A stretch of DNA of 64,000 nt, taken from assembly GCA_963783105.1 (NCBI GenBank), contig CAWAMI010000007.1:1010038-1074037 (forward strand), written 5' to 3'. Positions 1 through 10,161 of the stretch are shown here, piece by piece. The number at the start of each line of letters is the position of its first letter. Position 1 is the first letter of the stretch. The stretch is from JAVEDQ01 sp963783105 (GTDB taxonomy: Bacteria > Actinomycetota > Actinomycetes > Frankiales > Frankiaceae). The notes under the pieces are model-generated. The model was not told the origin of the DNA. It did no database searches and worked only from the letters and a program-made list of their open reading frames with translations. The position numbers were made by a program, and so were the translations under genes.

Positions 1-737
1 GCGAAAACCGTCTCGGAGTCGCGCAGCAGGCGCGCGAGCGCCGACGGCGGCAGGATCGCCGCGTCCTCGGCGGCGGGCGACAGCGGCTGCACCTGGCTCC
101 GGTACTCGGCGGCGGCTCGGCGTTTGGCCTGCGCCACCCGCGGCGGCAGGGGAATCCGACGTGCCCGGGTCCACGGCACGCGGCGGTCGCCCGGAGACGC
201 CCAATGCCAGGTCCAGACCGGGAACTCGACCAGCCGGGCGCCCGCCGCGCGGGACGCGGCCGTCGCCGCCCGACCGACGGCCTCGTGGTCGGGATGCCCG
301 TCCCCGGACCACGTCGCGAGGCACCAGTCGCCGTCGGTCAGCGTCGCCGTCAGCTTCGCGGCGAGCGTCTGCTCCCACTCGGCGACCGCGCCGTCGGGGA
401 GGCCGAGTCGGCTCACCGAGGCCGGCAGCTCCAGCCGACGCAGAGCCGCGTCGCGCTCGCAGACGCGTCGCGCCGCGAGATCGGTCGGCGACATCGTCGG
501 GGACCCGGGGTGCGATGCTTCGCCGTCGGTCACCGCGACGATGTGCACCGCGCTGCCGCGCGCGGCGAGCAGGGTGAGCAGGCCGCCGACGCCGAGGAGC
601 TCGTCGTCCGGGTGCGGGGCGGCGACCACGACGCGAGCGGGGCTCGGGTGCAGCGCGAGCTCTGGCCAGCCGGACGGCTCGGGCCAGGCCCGCCACGTGG
701 CCTCGGAGGTGCCGGCGCCGGCGATCGCGGTCACCAT
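1..737 (-). CDS. PIG-L family deacetylase (partial, C-terminus beyond window)
   Basis: The N-terminal 245 or so codons of a LmbE/PIG-L type zinc-dependent N-acetyl-sugar deacetylase. The family zinc motif appears as APHPDDE near residue 37, followed by AVTDGEASHPG and then DGHPDHEAVG, which supplies the later metal and catalytic histidines. The start ATG at 737-735 overlaps the stop of the upstream acyl-CoA dehydrogenase gene (ATGGTGA), so the two are translationally coupled. The family includes mycothiol-pathway deacetylases (MshB, Mca) and many others; the substrate cannot be told here. The reading frame is still open at base 1. Confidence 0.85.
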   Translation of the reverse strand, partial: MVTAIAGAGTSEATWRAWPEPSGWPELALHPSPARVVVAAPHPDDELLGVGGLLTLLAARGSAVHIVAVTDGEASHPGSPTMSPTDLAARRVCERDAALRRLELPASVSRLGLPDGAVAEWEQTLAAKLTATLTDGDWCLATWSGDGHPDHEAVGRAATAASRAAGARLVEFPVWTWHWASPGDRRVPWTRARRIPLPPRVAQAKRRAAAEYRSQVQPLSPAAEDAAILPPSALARLLRDSETVF

Positions 738-1783
738 CCGGGCAGCTGGGGGTCGAGTTCGCCGAGGCGGGCGAGGTCGCGCTCGGCGTGGGACTGCCGC
801 ACGTAGACGGTGAGGTCGGACACCCGCTGCGCGTGCTCGGCGTCCGTCGCGAGCGGGCCCGGTCCGAGCGCCCGGCCGACCCGGTCGAGGACGTCTGACG
901 CCGCCTGCGCGACGGACGAGCGCACGGTGTGCGCCAGCGCCTCGACGTCGTCCGACGGTCGCCGGTCGACCTCCTCCGCGGCCTGGCGGAGCAGGGCCGC
1001 ACACCCGCCGAGCGCCGTCCGGATCCAGCCGAGATGCGCGAGCGCGTGCGGATCGGCGCGGCCCGAAGCGGCCGCGCGACGCAGGGGTCGGGCGGCCGCG
1101 ACGGCACCGCCCCACCAGAGCGCGGCGACGCCCAGCCCGCCCACCCAGAAGCCCGGCCGGGAGAGGTAGTCGCCCGGACCGCCGACGGCGGCGGCCGGGA
1201 CGTCGTCGAAATCGACGGCCTCGGTGTCGCTGGCCGCCATGCCGGTCGCGGTCCACGTCGGCGAGGGGCGGGTGACTCCGGCGGAGCTCAGATCGACCAG
1301 CATCAGGCGTCGTCCGTCCGGCGCTTCCGCCGTGAGCAGGGCCGTGTCGCACAGCGAGGCGCCGGAGCACCAGAGCTTGCGTCCGTCCAGGCGCCACGAA
1401 CCGTCCGCGTCCTGGCGAGCTCGCAGGACGGTGCCCGGCGGTTCCGCCGCCCAGACGGCGCTGCTGACGCCGGCCGGCAGGGGCGGGGCGCCCAGCTCGG
1501 CCAGGATCGCCACCGCGTCGGTGTGACCCTCGACGAGTCGAGCGAGGGAGAGGTCCGTCGTGCCCCACCAGGCGAGTTCGCTCCAGCGCTCCAGCGTCCG
1601 ACCGGAGGCGGGCTGCGGTAGGTCGAGCAACCCGTCCCGCACCGCGGCGTCGAAACTCTTGGCGACGGCGCCGGCGTCGCCCGCCACGTGCGTCCGGGAC
1701 TGCCACCATGCCGTGAGCTCGGCGGCACGTTCGCGGTCGCCGCCGCCCCGTCGAAGGTCGAAGCCCGCGGCGGAAGCACTCAC
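731..1783 (-). CDS. acyl-CoA dehydrogenase-like flavoprotein
   Basis: A 350-residue protein resembling the acyl-CoA dehydrogenase fold: an all-helical N-terminal part, a central beta region (SWRLDGRKLWCSGAS, near residue 130) typical of the flavin-contacting middle domain, and a helical C-terminal half. It is shorter than classical members (about 380-400 residues) and the usual catalytic glutamate context is not obvious, so the reaction is uncertain. It starts with GTG at 1783, lies 73 bases after the pirin gene and overlaps the start of the PIG-L gene, so the three form a minus-strand operon. A role in oxidising a CoA thioester or a related small substrate is an inference. Confidence 0.75.
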   Translation of the reverse strand: MSASAAGFDLRRGGGDRERAAELTAWWQSRTHVAGDAGAVAKSFDAAVRDGLLDLPQPASGRTLERWSELAWWGTTDLSLARLVEGHTDAVAILAELGAPPLPAGVSSAVWAAEPPGTVLRARQDADGSWRLDGRKLWCSGASLCDTALLTAEAPDGRRLMLVDLSSAGVTRPSPTWTATGMAASDTEAVDFDDVPAAAVGGPGDYLSRPGFWVGGLGVAALWWGGAVAAARPLRRAAASGRADPHALAHLGWIRTALGGCAALLRQAAEEVDRRPSDDVEALAHTVRSSVAQAASDVLDRVGRALGPGPLATDAEHAQRVSDLTVYVRQSHAERDLARLGELDPQLPGW

Positions 1784-1856
1784 GTCGGCGGATTACCCGA
1801 GCCGATGACGACCATGCCGCGGCGGATCCCGAGGCGGCAGGCCCGGTTCGCCGGCT

Positions 1857-2873
1857 TCAGTCCAGCGGCGAGTCGGTCTCGCGCACGACGAGGTCCGTCG
1901 GGGCGTTGTGCACCGCCGGCACCGACCCCAGTCGGCCGGCCTCGAAGTCCTCGAACGCCTGCGCCACCTCGGCGCGGGTGTTCATGACGAAGGGCCCCAT
2001 CCACGCCACCGGCTCCCGGATCGGCTGCCCGCCGAGCAGCAGCACCTCGAGCTGCGGATGTCGGCTCTCCTGCCGCCGGTCGGCGGTCACGGTGAGCGCG
2101 TCGCCCGGTCCGAACACCGCCAGCTGGCCGGTGCGGAGCGGTCGCTGCTCGGCGCCGACCGTCCCGTCGCCGCTCAGCACGTAGGCCAGGGCGTTGAACT
2201 CGGTCCGCCACGGCAGCGTCAGCCGCGCCCCCGGGCTCACGCTCGCGTGCAGCATCACGATGGGCGTGTAGGTCGAGCCCGGGCCCTGCAGGGGCGAGCC
2301 GTCGGCGCCGGGCACGCCACCGGCGATGACCCGGACCAGCGCGCCCCCGTCGTCGGAGGACAGCAGCTGCACGTCGTCGCCGCGGAGGTCCTGGTAGCGG
2401 GGGTCGACCCACTTCTGCGCCTTGGGCAGGTTGACCCACAGCTGCAGCCCGTGGAACAGGCCTCCGCTGGCGACGAGTTCCTCGGGCGGGGTCTCGATGT
2501 GCAGGATGCCCTGGCCCGCCGTCATCCACTGGGTGTCGCCGTCGGTGATGACGCCGCCGCCGCCGTTGGAGTCGTTGTGCTGCAGGATCCCGTCGAGCAT
2601 GTAGGTGACGGTTTCGAAGCCGCGGTGCGGATGCCACGGCGTCCCCTTGGGCTCGCCGGGCCCGTAGTCGACCTCGCCCATCTGGTCGAGGTGGATGAAC
2701 GGGTCGAGCTCCGCGAGGTCGGCGCCGGCGAACGCGCGCCGCACCGGGAAGCCCTCGCCCTCGAGACCCCTCGGCGCGGTGTGCACGGCCCGGACCGGCC
2801 TCTGGCGGGCCGTGACGTCGGGCACGGCGAGGCGGGGCAGGACGGTGAGGTCGTCGACGGTCACGGCGGGCAT
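1857..2873 (-). CDS. pirin family protein
   Basis: A 338-residue bicupin. The start is placed at ATG 2873 (MPAVTVDDLTV) because the open frame further upstream runs into the divergent oxidoreductase promoter region. The four metal ligands of pirins are visible: His81 and His83 in WHPHRGFETVT, and His125 and Glu127 in GILHIE. Bacterial pirins are cytoplasmic iron proteins; some act as quercetinases, others modulate central metabolism, and no specific substrate can be assigned here. It is the first gene of a minus-strand set with the acyl-CoA dehydrogenase and PIG-L genes and is divergent from the FAD oxidoreductase at 2968, with a 94-base shared upstream region. Confidence 0.88.
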   Translation of the reverse strand: MPAVTVDDLTVLPRLAVPDVTARQRPVRAVHTAPRGLEGEGFPVRRAFAGADLAELDPFIHLDQMGEVDYGPGEPKGTPWHPHRGFETVTYMLDGILQHNDSNGGGGVITDGDTQWMTAGQGILHIETPPEELVASGGLFHGLQLWVNLPKAQKWVDPRYQDLRGDDVQLLSSDDGGALVRVIAGGVPGADGSPLQGPGSTYTPIVMLHASVSPGARLTLPWRTEFNALAYVLSGDGTVGAEQRPLRTGQLAVFGPGDALTVTADRRQESRHPQLEVLLLGGQPIREPVAWMGPFVMNTRAEVAQAFEDFEAGRLGSVPAVHNAPTDLVVRETDSPLD

Positions 2874-2967
2874 GGCCGGTCTGTTCCCAGCCTCCGGTGC
2901 TCGGAACGCATGTGGTTGTCGGATCAACGGCCACGAGGGGCGGAGCCGGTCGACTAGCGTCCAACGC

Positions 2968-4251
2968 ATGCCGGACGTCGATTCAGCCGTCGATTCAGCT
3001 GTCGATGTCGCCATCGTGGGCGCCGGGCTCGCCGGTCTGGTCGCCGCGGTGCACCTCACCGAGGCCGGCCGTTCGGTACGGGTCTTCGAGGCGAGCGACG
3101 GCGTCGGCGGACGGGTCCGCACCGACGTCGTGGACGGCTTCCGGCTCGACCGCGGCTTCCAGGTCTACGACACGGCCTATCCCGAGTCCGCCCGGGTGCT
3201 CGACCACGACGCCCTGGACCTGAAGCTGTTCGCGAACGGCGCGCTGCTGCGCCTCGACGGCCGCTTCGTCACCCTGGTCGACCCGCGCCAGAACCCGCTG
3301 CGCCTCGGTTCCGCCGCGCTCGCGCCGTTCGGGACGCTGCGCGACAAGCTCGCGCTGGCCCGGCTCGGCCTGCGGGTGCGTCTGACCGACGGGCAGAAGC
3401 TGCTGGACCGGCCGGAGACGACGGCCTACGAGGCCTTCCGCAGCGCGGGGCTCTCCGACCGGGTGATCGACCGCCTGCTGCGGCCCTTCCTCTCCGGGGT
3501 GCTGCTCGAGGACGAGCTGTCCAGCAGCAGCCACTTCGTCGAGCTGGTGCTGCGATCGTTCGCCCGGGGTCGGCAGGCCGTCCCCGCCGCCGGCATCGGC
3601 GCCATTCCGGAGCAGCTGGCCGGACGGCTGTGGGACCCCGTGCAGCTGAACGCCCCCGTGGCGGCGGTGCGGGCCGGGCGCATCGACCTCGCCGACGGTC
3701 CGAGCGTCACCGCGGAGGCCGTTCTCGTCGCCGCCGACCCGCCGGCCGCGAGCGCCCTGCTCCCGGCCCTCGGCCCCGCGCCGAAGGCGCGCCGGACGAC
3801 CACCTACTACTACGCCGCCGAGGCGTCCCCGACGAAGGGATCCGGCCTGCTCGCCCTGAACGGCGACCGCAGCGGTCCGGTCGGCAACGTCCTGACCCTC
3901 ACCGACAGGGCGCCGAGCTACGGGCCGCAGCCGCTGGTGCAGGCCAGCACCCTGCACGCGGACGTGCCCGAGCCCGAGATCCGCCGCCACCTGCGCAGCT
4001 GGTTCGGCGCCTCGGTCGACGGCTGGCGGCACCTGCGCACCGACGACATCTCCTACGCCCTGCCGGCGGCCGACCCGCCGCAGGGCCGGCTGCGCAAGCC
4101 GGTTCGGGTCGAGCCCGGTCTCTACGTGGCCGGGGACTGGCGGGACAGCCCGTCGATCCAGGGCGCGATGGTCAGCGGCCGCCGCGCCGCGCAGGCCCTG
4201 CTGCGGGACGCGTCGCAGCCGCACGACTCTCCGGAAGGACGCCCCGCATGA
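2968..4251 (+). CDS. FAD-dependent oxidoreductase (amine oxidase / phytoene desaturase-like)
   Basis: A 427-residue flavoprotein. The dinucleotide-binding motif VAIVGAGLAGLVAAVHL starts near residue 12, followed by the acidic residue of VFEAS and the GVGGRVRT doublet typical of the amine oxidase, protoporphyrinogen oxidase and phytoene desaturase superfamily. The C-terminal FAD motif is seen as GLYVAGDW followed by a helix that reads QGAMVSGRRAAQ. The start ATG at 2968 (MPDVDSAV) is chosen because the Rossmann strand begins a few residues later. The stop overlaps the start of the Nudix gene (ATGA), so the two are co-translated. The substrate is unknown. Confidence 0.85.
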   Translation: MPDVDSAVDSAVDVAIVGAGLAGLVAAVHLTEAGRSVRVFEASDGVGGRVRTDVVDGFRLDRGFQVYDTAYPESARVLDHDALDLKLFANGALLRLDGRFVTLVDPRQNPLRLGSAALAPFGTLRDKLALARLGLRVRLTDGQKLLDRPETTAYEAFRSAGLSDRVIDRLLRPFLSGVLLEDELSSSSHFVELVLRSFARGRQAVPAAGIGAIPEQLAGRLWDPVQLNAPVAAVRAGRIDLADGPSVTAEAVLVAADPPAASALLPALGPAPKARRTTTYYYAAEASPTKGSGLLALNGDRSGPVGNVLTLTDRAPSYGPQPLVQASTLHADVPEPEIRRHLRSWFGASVDGWRHLRTDDISYALPAADPPQGRLRKPVRVEPGLYVAGDWRDSPSIQGAMVSGRRAAQALLRDASQPHDSPEGRPA

Positions 4252-5231
4252 GCGCCACCGAGGGGCTGCGGCCCCCGAACACCGCAGTGACCGAGGCCTC
4301 CGCGGGCGACACGTTCACCGCCGCGCTGGCCGACGTCGTCGCCGAGCTGCCCTCCGACCTGCCGATGGCCTGCACGTCGGCCGTCGCGGCCCGGCTGGCC
4401 GGGGCCGAGCGTTCCGTCGACACGACGCCGATCGACGAGCTGGTCCCCGGCACCGTCGCCTCCGTCCTGCTGGTCGAGGACGAGGTGAGCCTGCACGGGG
4501 ACCGCGCCGAGGAGTTCGTCTCCCGCGCCACCGACGTCGTCCGCCCCGCCGGCACCCTCGTCTTCTCCGCCCTCGCCGGCTGGGACGGCGACCCGCGCCC
4601 TCGCGGCGTGCCCGCCGAGCGGGTGAGCCCGCCGCCGCGGACCGAGACGAGGCTCTTCGACGCCCCCGGCATCGAGCACCTGCTCATGCACCGCGGCCTC
4701 ACCGTCCAGCGCCTCGAGAAGCACGGGAGCGCGGACGGGCAGGAGCGCTTCCTCGTCGTCGCCCGCGCGCCGGTCAGCGCCCAGGAGCGCAGCGTCCGCT
4801 TCATCGCGTCGCTGCCGTTCAAGCTGGTCACCGCGGCCGTGGTCTGCCGCGACGCCGAGGGACGCATCCTGTGCGTCTTCGACTCGTTCCGCCGGCACTG
4901 GACCATCCCCGGCGGCGTCGTCGACGCGCGCGAGGACCCGCGGGAGGGAGCGGTGCGCGAAGCGGTCGAGGAGGGCGGCGTCCGCGTGCAAGCCGGCCCG
5001 TTGCTCGGCGTCTTCTCGACCGCCTTCCCGGACCGGCTCCTGATGATCTACGCGGCGACCCCGCTCGACCCGGACGACCCGACGACGGGTGAGCCGACGA
5101 CGAGGCAGCCGCACGAGGTCGGTGGCGTCCGGTGGGTGCCGGAGCAGGAGGCGCTGGCGCTGCTGAACCCGCGCACCCGCTGGCAGGTGCAGCAGTGCCT
5201 CGACAGCCCGGGGGAGACCTGGCGCGAGTGA
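4248..5231 (+). CDS. Nudix hydrolase with N-terminal methyltransferase-like region
   Basis: A 327-residue protein. Residues 223-245 give a complete Nudix box (G-x5-E-x7-REAVEEGGV), so it should hydrolyse a nucleoside-diphosphate-linked compound with Mg2+ or Mn2+. The N-terminal 160 residues are not part of a normal Nudix protein. The stretch VASVLLVEDEVSLHGD and then RATDVVRPAGTLVFS resemble the second half of a class I methyltransferase Rossmann fold, but no glycine-rich SAM motif is seen, so this part is probably non-catalytic. It overlaps the oxidoreductase gene by four bases. The pairing suggests a shared pathway, but none can be named. Confidence 0.82.
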   Translation: MSATEGLRPPNTAVTEASAGDTFTAALADVVAELPSDLPMACTSAVAARLAGAERSVDTTPIDELVPGTVASVLLVEDEVSLHGDRAEEFVSRATDVVRPAGTLVFSALAGWDGDPRPRGVPAERVSPPPRTETRLFDAPGIEHLLMHRGLTVQRLEKHGSADGQERFLVVARAPVSAQERSVRFIASLPFKLVTAAVVCRDAEGRILCVFDSFRRHWTIPGGVVDAREDPREGAVREAVEEGGVRVQAGPLLGVFSTAFPDRLLMIYAATPLDPDDPTTGEPTTRQPHEVGGVRWVPEQEALALLNPRTRWQVQQCLDSPGETWRE

Positions 5232-5258
5232 GCCGGGTGCACCGGCCCGCGGGCTGCG

Positions 5259-5792
5259 GTGCTGGCCTGCTGCCTCGCCGTCGGACTCGCCGCCGCAGGC
5301 TGTGGCGGGAACTCCGCGCCGTCCCACGACTCCACGACGAGGAACCCCTGCGACGCCCCGGCCCCGCCGTCCGCTCCGGGGACGATGACCCTCTGCCTCG
5401 GCGGCGCCCTGAACGGCACCCTCACGCAGGCCGACCCGACGACCACGCAGTGCTCGGCCCTGGAGCCGGACTCGTTCACCGGGACCTTCTACGCGCCGCT
5501 GAACGGCGTCGAGACCCGGTGGGACTTCTCCGCCGGCAAGGGCGCCGGGACCTTCGATCTCGACGCCGACAGCGCCGCGATCACGCTGAACGTCTCGCAG
5601 TCCAGCACCGAGCGGAACTGGAGCAGCGTCAACCGCGCCGGACGCTCGGGGAGTATCACCATCGACCCGGACCGCTCGGGGACCGTTTCCGTGACGCTGC
5701 CGCAGCGGGACTACGACAGCGGCGCCGAGGTGCCGGGCGCGCCCCCGCTGACGGTCCGCGGGACGTTCCGGTGCCCGACCGAGGTCGGCTGA
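5259..5792 (+). CDS. putative lipoprotein, start region possibly shifted
   Basis: A 177-residue protein with a hydrophobic N-terminus ending in a lipobox (AAAGC) and a predicted beta-rich body with two or more Cys residues. It matches no family I recognise. The only in-frame start is GTG 5259, which gives a signal peptide with no positive charge. In the adjacent frame, GTG 5228 overlaps the Nudix stop (GTGA) and encodes VSRVHRPAG, exactly the basic n-region that is missing. A one-base indel between 5245 and 5259, real or a sequencing error, would join them. It is convergent with hrpA. Confidence 0.6.
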   Translation: MLACCLAVGLAAAGCGGNSAPSHDSTTRNPCDAPAPPSAPGTMTLCLGGALNGTLTQADPTTTQCSALEPDSFTGTFYAPLNGVETRWDFSAGKGAGTFDLDADSAAITLNVSQSSTERNWSSVNRAGRSGSITIDPDRSGTVSVTLPQRDYDSGAEVPGAPPLTVRGTFRCPTEVG

Positions 5793-5802
5793 CGCGGCGG
5801 GG

Positions 5803-8800
5803 TCACGCGGCCGCGGCCTCGATCGCCCGGAGGATGCGCTGCTCGGAGACGGGCACCCGGGTGCCGAGTTCCTGCGCCCACCAGCTGACCCGCAGCTCCT
5901 CGAGCAGCCAGCGGATCTCGGCGACGTCGTCGGGTACCGGACGTCCGGGCGGCAGCGACGCGAGCAGCCGGCGGTGGTCGTCGGCCAGCTCGGCCAGCGA
6001 GCGGATGCGCGACTGTTCCCGGACCGCATCGCCCGGCAGCTTGTCGAGCCGGCGCTGCATCGCGGTCAGGTAGCGGAGGAGATCGGGAAGGCGGCCGACG
6101 CCCGCCCCGGTGACGAAGCCGGGCGAGATCAGCCCGTCGTACTGCGCGCGCATGTCCGAGATCGCCGGCAGCACCGTCGGCGGGTGCGGCTCCCGCAGCC
6201 GACCGTCGACGGTCCGGGCGGTGGCGAGGATCCGCTCGACGGTGCCGAGCACCGTCCGGACCATCCCGGGCAGGCCGGCGCCGACGGCGGCGGACAGCCG
6301 GGCGAAGTCGTCGGCCGTCCACGCCGGTCCGCCCGCGCGGTCGACGAGCGCGTCCACCGCCGCGCCGCCGCAGTCGTCCAGCAGCGCCGCGACCGAACCG
6401 TGCGGGTTCGCCGTGAGCGCGAGCTTGCCGGCGTTGCTCATCGACGCCAGCAGCGGCTTGGTCGGGTTCGGCAGCGTCAGCAGCAGCAGGCGACGCGTTC
6501 CGGCGCGCATCGCGGTCTCCTGCTCGCTCGCCCGCCCGAGCACGCGGACGGCGACCGACATTCCAGCGCCACCTGCGCCCTCGTCGACCAGCGCCGGGTA
6601 GCCCTGCACGGGCCCGTCGGAGAACGTCCGCGGCAACACGCCGTCGGGGAGCCGCAGGTCGTCCCAGCTGCGCGCGCCGGAGCGTTCGACGTCGCCGGCG
6701 CGGGAGGCGATTGCCTGGCGCGCCGTCGTCTTCAGCCGCTCCTGCAGCCCGGCCAGGTCCTTGCCGCGGGCCGCCTCGCCGCCGGCCTCGTCGAGGATGC
6801 GGAACGTCGGGCGCAGGTGCGGCGGCAGCTTCTCGAGCTGCCAGGCGTCGGCGGGCACGGTCACGCCGGTGATCGCCCGGAGCGCCCGCGGCACGGCCGT
6901 GAGCAGCGGCTCCTCGCCCGGCCGCACGCGCTCCAGCACGGCCGCGGCGAACTGGGGCGCGGGCACGAAGTGGCGGCGCAACGTCTTCGGCAGCGTCTTG
7001 ATCAGCGCGGTGACCAGCTCCTCCCGCCGCCCGGGCACGTGCCAGTCGAACTCGTCCGGGGCGATGCGGTTGAGCACCGCGAGCGGGACGTCGACGGTGA
7101 CCCCGTCGTCCGCCGAGCCCGGCTCGAAGGCGTACTCGAGCGGCAGGCTCAGGTCCTCGGAGGTCCAGACGTCCGGGAACTGCTGCTCGATCTCGTCGGC
7201 GCCCTCCGCCACCAGCATGTCCGGGGTGAACGTGAGCAGCTCGGGGTCGCTGCGCCGCGCCTTCTTCCACCACGTGTCGAAGTGCCGGCCCGAGACGACG
7301 TCTGCGGGGATGCGGGCGTCGTAGAAGGCGTAGAGCGTCTCGTCGTCGACGACGAGGTCGCGGCGGCGGGCCCGCGCCTCGAGGCTCTCGGCGTCCTCGA
7401 GCAGCCGGCGGTTGGCGGCGAAGAACGCGTGGTTCGTCGTCCAGTCGCCCTCGACCAGGGCGTGCCGGAGGAACAGCTCCCGCGACGTCCGCGGGTCGAT
7501 GCGTCCGAACGCCACCTTGCGCGATGCGACGATCGGGACGCCGTAGAGCGTCACCTTCTCGTAGGCCACGGCGGAGCCGCGCTTCTTCTCCCAGTGCGGC
7601 TCGCTGTAGGTGCGCTTGACCAGATGGGCGGCGAGCGGTTCGACCCACTGCGGCTCGTACCTTCGCCACCGTGCGTCCCCACAGCCGGCTCGTCTCGACG
7701 AGCTCGGCCGCGACGACCCACTGCGGTTGCTTGCGGGCGAGTCCGGAGCCGGGCCAGACCGAGAAGCGGGTGCCGCGGGTGCCGAGGTAGTCGCGGCGGT
7801 CCGGGTCGCGCATCCCGATGTGGGAGAGCAGGCCGGCGAGCAGCGCGGTGGCGATGCCGGTCGCGGAACCGGGGGTCGCGTTCGGCGTCATGCCCTGCTC
7901 GCGGGTGATCGAGCGCAGCTGGCCGTGCAGGTCCTGCCATTCGCGCACCCGCAGGTAGTGCAGGAACTCGCCCTTGCACATCCGGCGGAACTGGTTCGAC
8001 GACAGCGCCTTCTGCTGCTCGCCGAGGTAGCGCCACAGCTCGAGGTAGGCGGCGAAGTCGGAGGCTGGGTCGGCGAAGCGGGCGTGCATCGCGTCGGCGG
8101 CCTGCTGCTTGTCGGCGGGCCGCTCGCGCGGGTCCTGGATGGACAGGGCCGCGACGATCACGAGCATCTCGGCGAGGCAGCCCTGCCGGTCGGCCTCGAG
8201 CAGGATGCGGGCGTAGCGCGGGTCGACGGGCAGCTGGGCCAGGCGGCGACCGTCGGCGGTCAGCCGCTTGCGCGGGTCGGGCTCGTCGGGGTCGATCGCG
8301 CCGATCTCGTGCAGCAGGGCGAGGCCGTCGGCGATGCTGCGCCGGTCCGGCGGGTCGACGAACGGGAAGGCCTCGATGTCGCCGAGCCCGAGCGACGTCA
8401 TCTGCAGGATCACCGACGCGAGGCTCGTCCGCAGGATCTCCGGCTCCGAGAACTCCGGCCGGGCGAGGAAGTCGTCCTCGGAGTAGAGCCGGATGCAGAT
8501 GCCGTCGGCGACGCGACCGCAGCGGCCCTTGCGCTGGTTCGCCGACGCCTGCGAGATCTTCTCGATCGGCAGCCGCTGCACCTTGGTGCGGGTGCTGTAG
8601 CGGGAGACGCGGGCGGTGCCGGGGTCGACGACGTAGCGGATGCCGGGGACGGTCAGCGACGTCTCGGCGACGTTGGTCGCCAGCACTACCCGACGCCGTC
8701 GCGACGGTTGGAAGACCTTGGCCTGCTCGGCCGCGGACAGGCGAGCGTAGAGCGGGAGGATCTCGAGCTCGTCCGGTCGCTTCTGACGGGCGTTCAGGGC

Positions 8801-9766
8801 GTCGGCGGCGTCGCGGATCTCCCGCTCGCCGGAGAGGAACACGAGGACGTCGCCCGGCCCGTCCTTCGCCAACTCGTCGACCGCGTCGCCGATGGCTTCG
8901 TAGACGTCCGGCGGGTCGACGTTGGTCTCGTCGTCCTCGTCCTCCGGGGAGTCGTCGACGAGCGGCCGGTAGCGGACCTCGACCGGGTAGGTGCGCCCGC
9001 TGACCTCGACGATCGGCGCGTCGTCGAAGTGCCGGGCGAAGCGCTCGGGGTCGAGCGTCGCCGAGGTGATGATGAGCTTGAGCTCGGGGCGGCGGGGGAG
9101 TAGCTGCTTGAGGTAGCCGAGCAGGAAGTCGATGTTGAGGCTGCGCTCGTGGGCCTCATCCAGGATGATCGTGTCGTAGCCGCGGAGCATCCGGTCGCGC
9201 TGGATCTCGGCGAGCAGGATTCCGTCGGTCATCAGCTTGACCAGCGTTCTGTCGCCGGACTGGTCGGAGAAGCGGACCTGGTAGCCGACGGTCTCGCCCA
9301 GCGGGGTGCCGAGCTCGGACGCGATGCGCTCGGCGACCGTTCGGGCGGCCAGCCGGCGGGGCTGCGTGTGCCCGATCTGCCCGCGGATCCCGCGGCCGAG
9401 TTCGAGGCAGAGCTTGGGCAGCTGGGTCGTCTTCCCCGAGCCGGTCTCGCCGGCGACGATGACGACCTGGTGGTCGCGGATCGCCTCGGCGAGCGCGTCG
9501 CGCTGCTGGCTGACCGGCAGCTCGGCCGGGTAGTCGATGGCCGGCACGGAGGCCGCGCGGGCCGCGACGCGGGCCGCGGAGGCCTCGATCTCCCGCTCGA
9601 CCGCGGCGAGGACGCGGGCGGCCTTGGCGTCGTCCCTCTGTTTGTTCGGGGCGTTCGGTTTGCGCAGCCCGTCGAGCCGACGCGAGAGCCGCCGCTCGTC
9701 CTTCAGCGACACCTCGCCCAGGCGGCTTCGGAGCTGACGGGCGTCAGGTGTCGAGAGGGATGTCAT
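5803..9766 (-). pseudogene. hrpA: ATP-dependent RNA helicase HrpA, split by one frameshift
   Basis: DEAH-box helicase of full HrpA length (about 1,320 residues when joined). The first frame runs from ATG 9766 and holds Walker A GETGSGKTT (residues 106-114), DEAH (203-206), SAT (235-237), the helicase C domain with QRKGRCGR, and the OB/HA2 region. Near 7661-7664 one extra base puts the ribosome out of frame after WGRTVA; the expected continuation, YEPQWVEPLAA, is in the second frame and runs to the stop at 5803, with the family's DUF3418 C-terminal region. A GTG at 9805 is an alternative start. Every motif is intact and no other lesion is seen, so sequencing error or a very recent mutation are both possible. 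hrpA is usually dispensable. Confidence 0.85.
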
Positions 9767-9869
9767 CGTCAGAAGGAGGAACGTCGCCGGACGTCCGGAA
9801 TCCACGCTACCGCTGCGCCGTCAGCGGACGGGCTTGCGCGACTCGCGATGCCGGCTGGACGCTGCCGCC

Positions 9870-10110
9870 GTGACCGACGATCTCGACTCACTCCGCGCGG
9901 CAGCGCACCGGCTTCCAGGTCCTGACCCGGGTCGAGGAGGAGGACCTCGCCGTCGAGGTGGACGGGACGACGGGCGTCACCTGGTTCCTCGGCTCGCTCG
10001 AGGGCGTGATCGACGGGGAGCCTTTCGCCGCCCGTCTCCGCTACACCCGCACCTGGGTCCGGCACGAGGACGGGTGGCGGCTGCTCGCCGCGCACGCCAC
10101 CGTGGTCTGA
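9870..10110 (+). pseudogene. remnant of a DUF4440/SnoaL-like protein
   Basis: Two out-of-frame pieces of one small protein. GTG 9870 encodes VTDDLDSLRAA, a plausible N-terminus. The next frame, from about 9912, encodes TGFQVLTRVEEEDLAVEV, then VTWFLGSLEGV and finally YTRTWVRHEDGWRLLAAHA, the typical C-terminal half of an NTF2-fold DUF4440 protein. About 40-50 residues of the middle are absent compared with the usual 120-130, so there is a deletion as well as a frame change. It is probably non-functional. Confidence 0.6.
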
Positions 10111-10161
10111 AGGCGTCCCGGTCGTCGCCCCTGTCGCCCCGTCGCTCCTGTCGCCCGTGCG

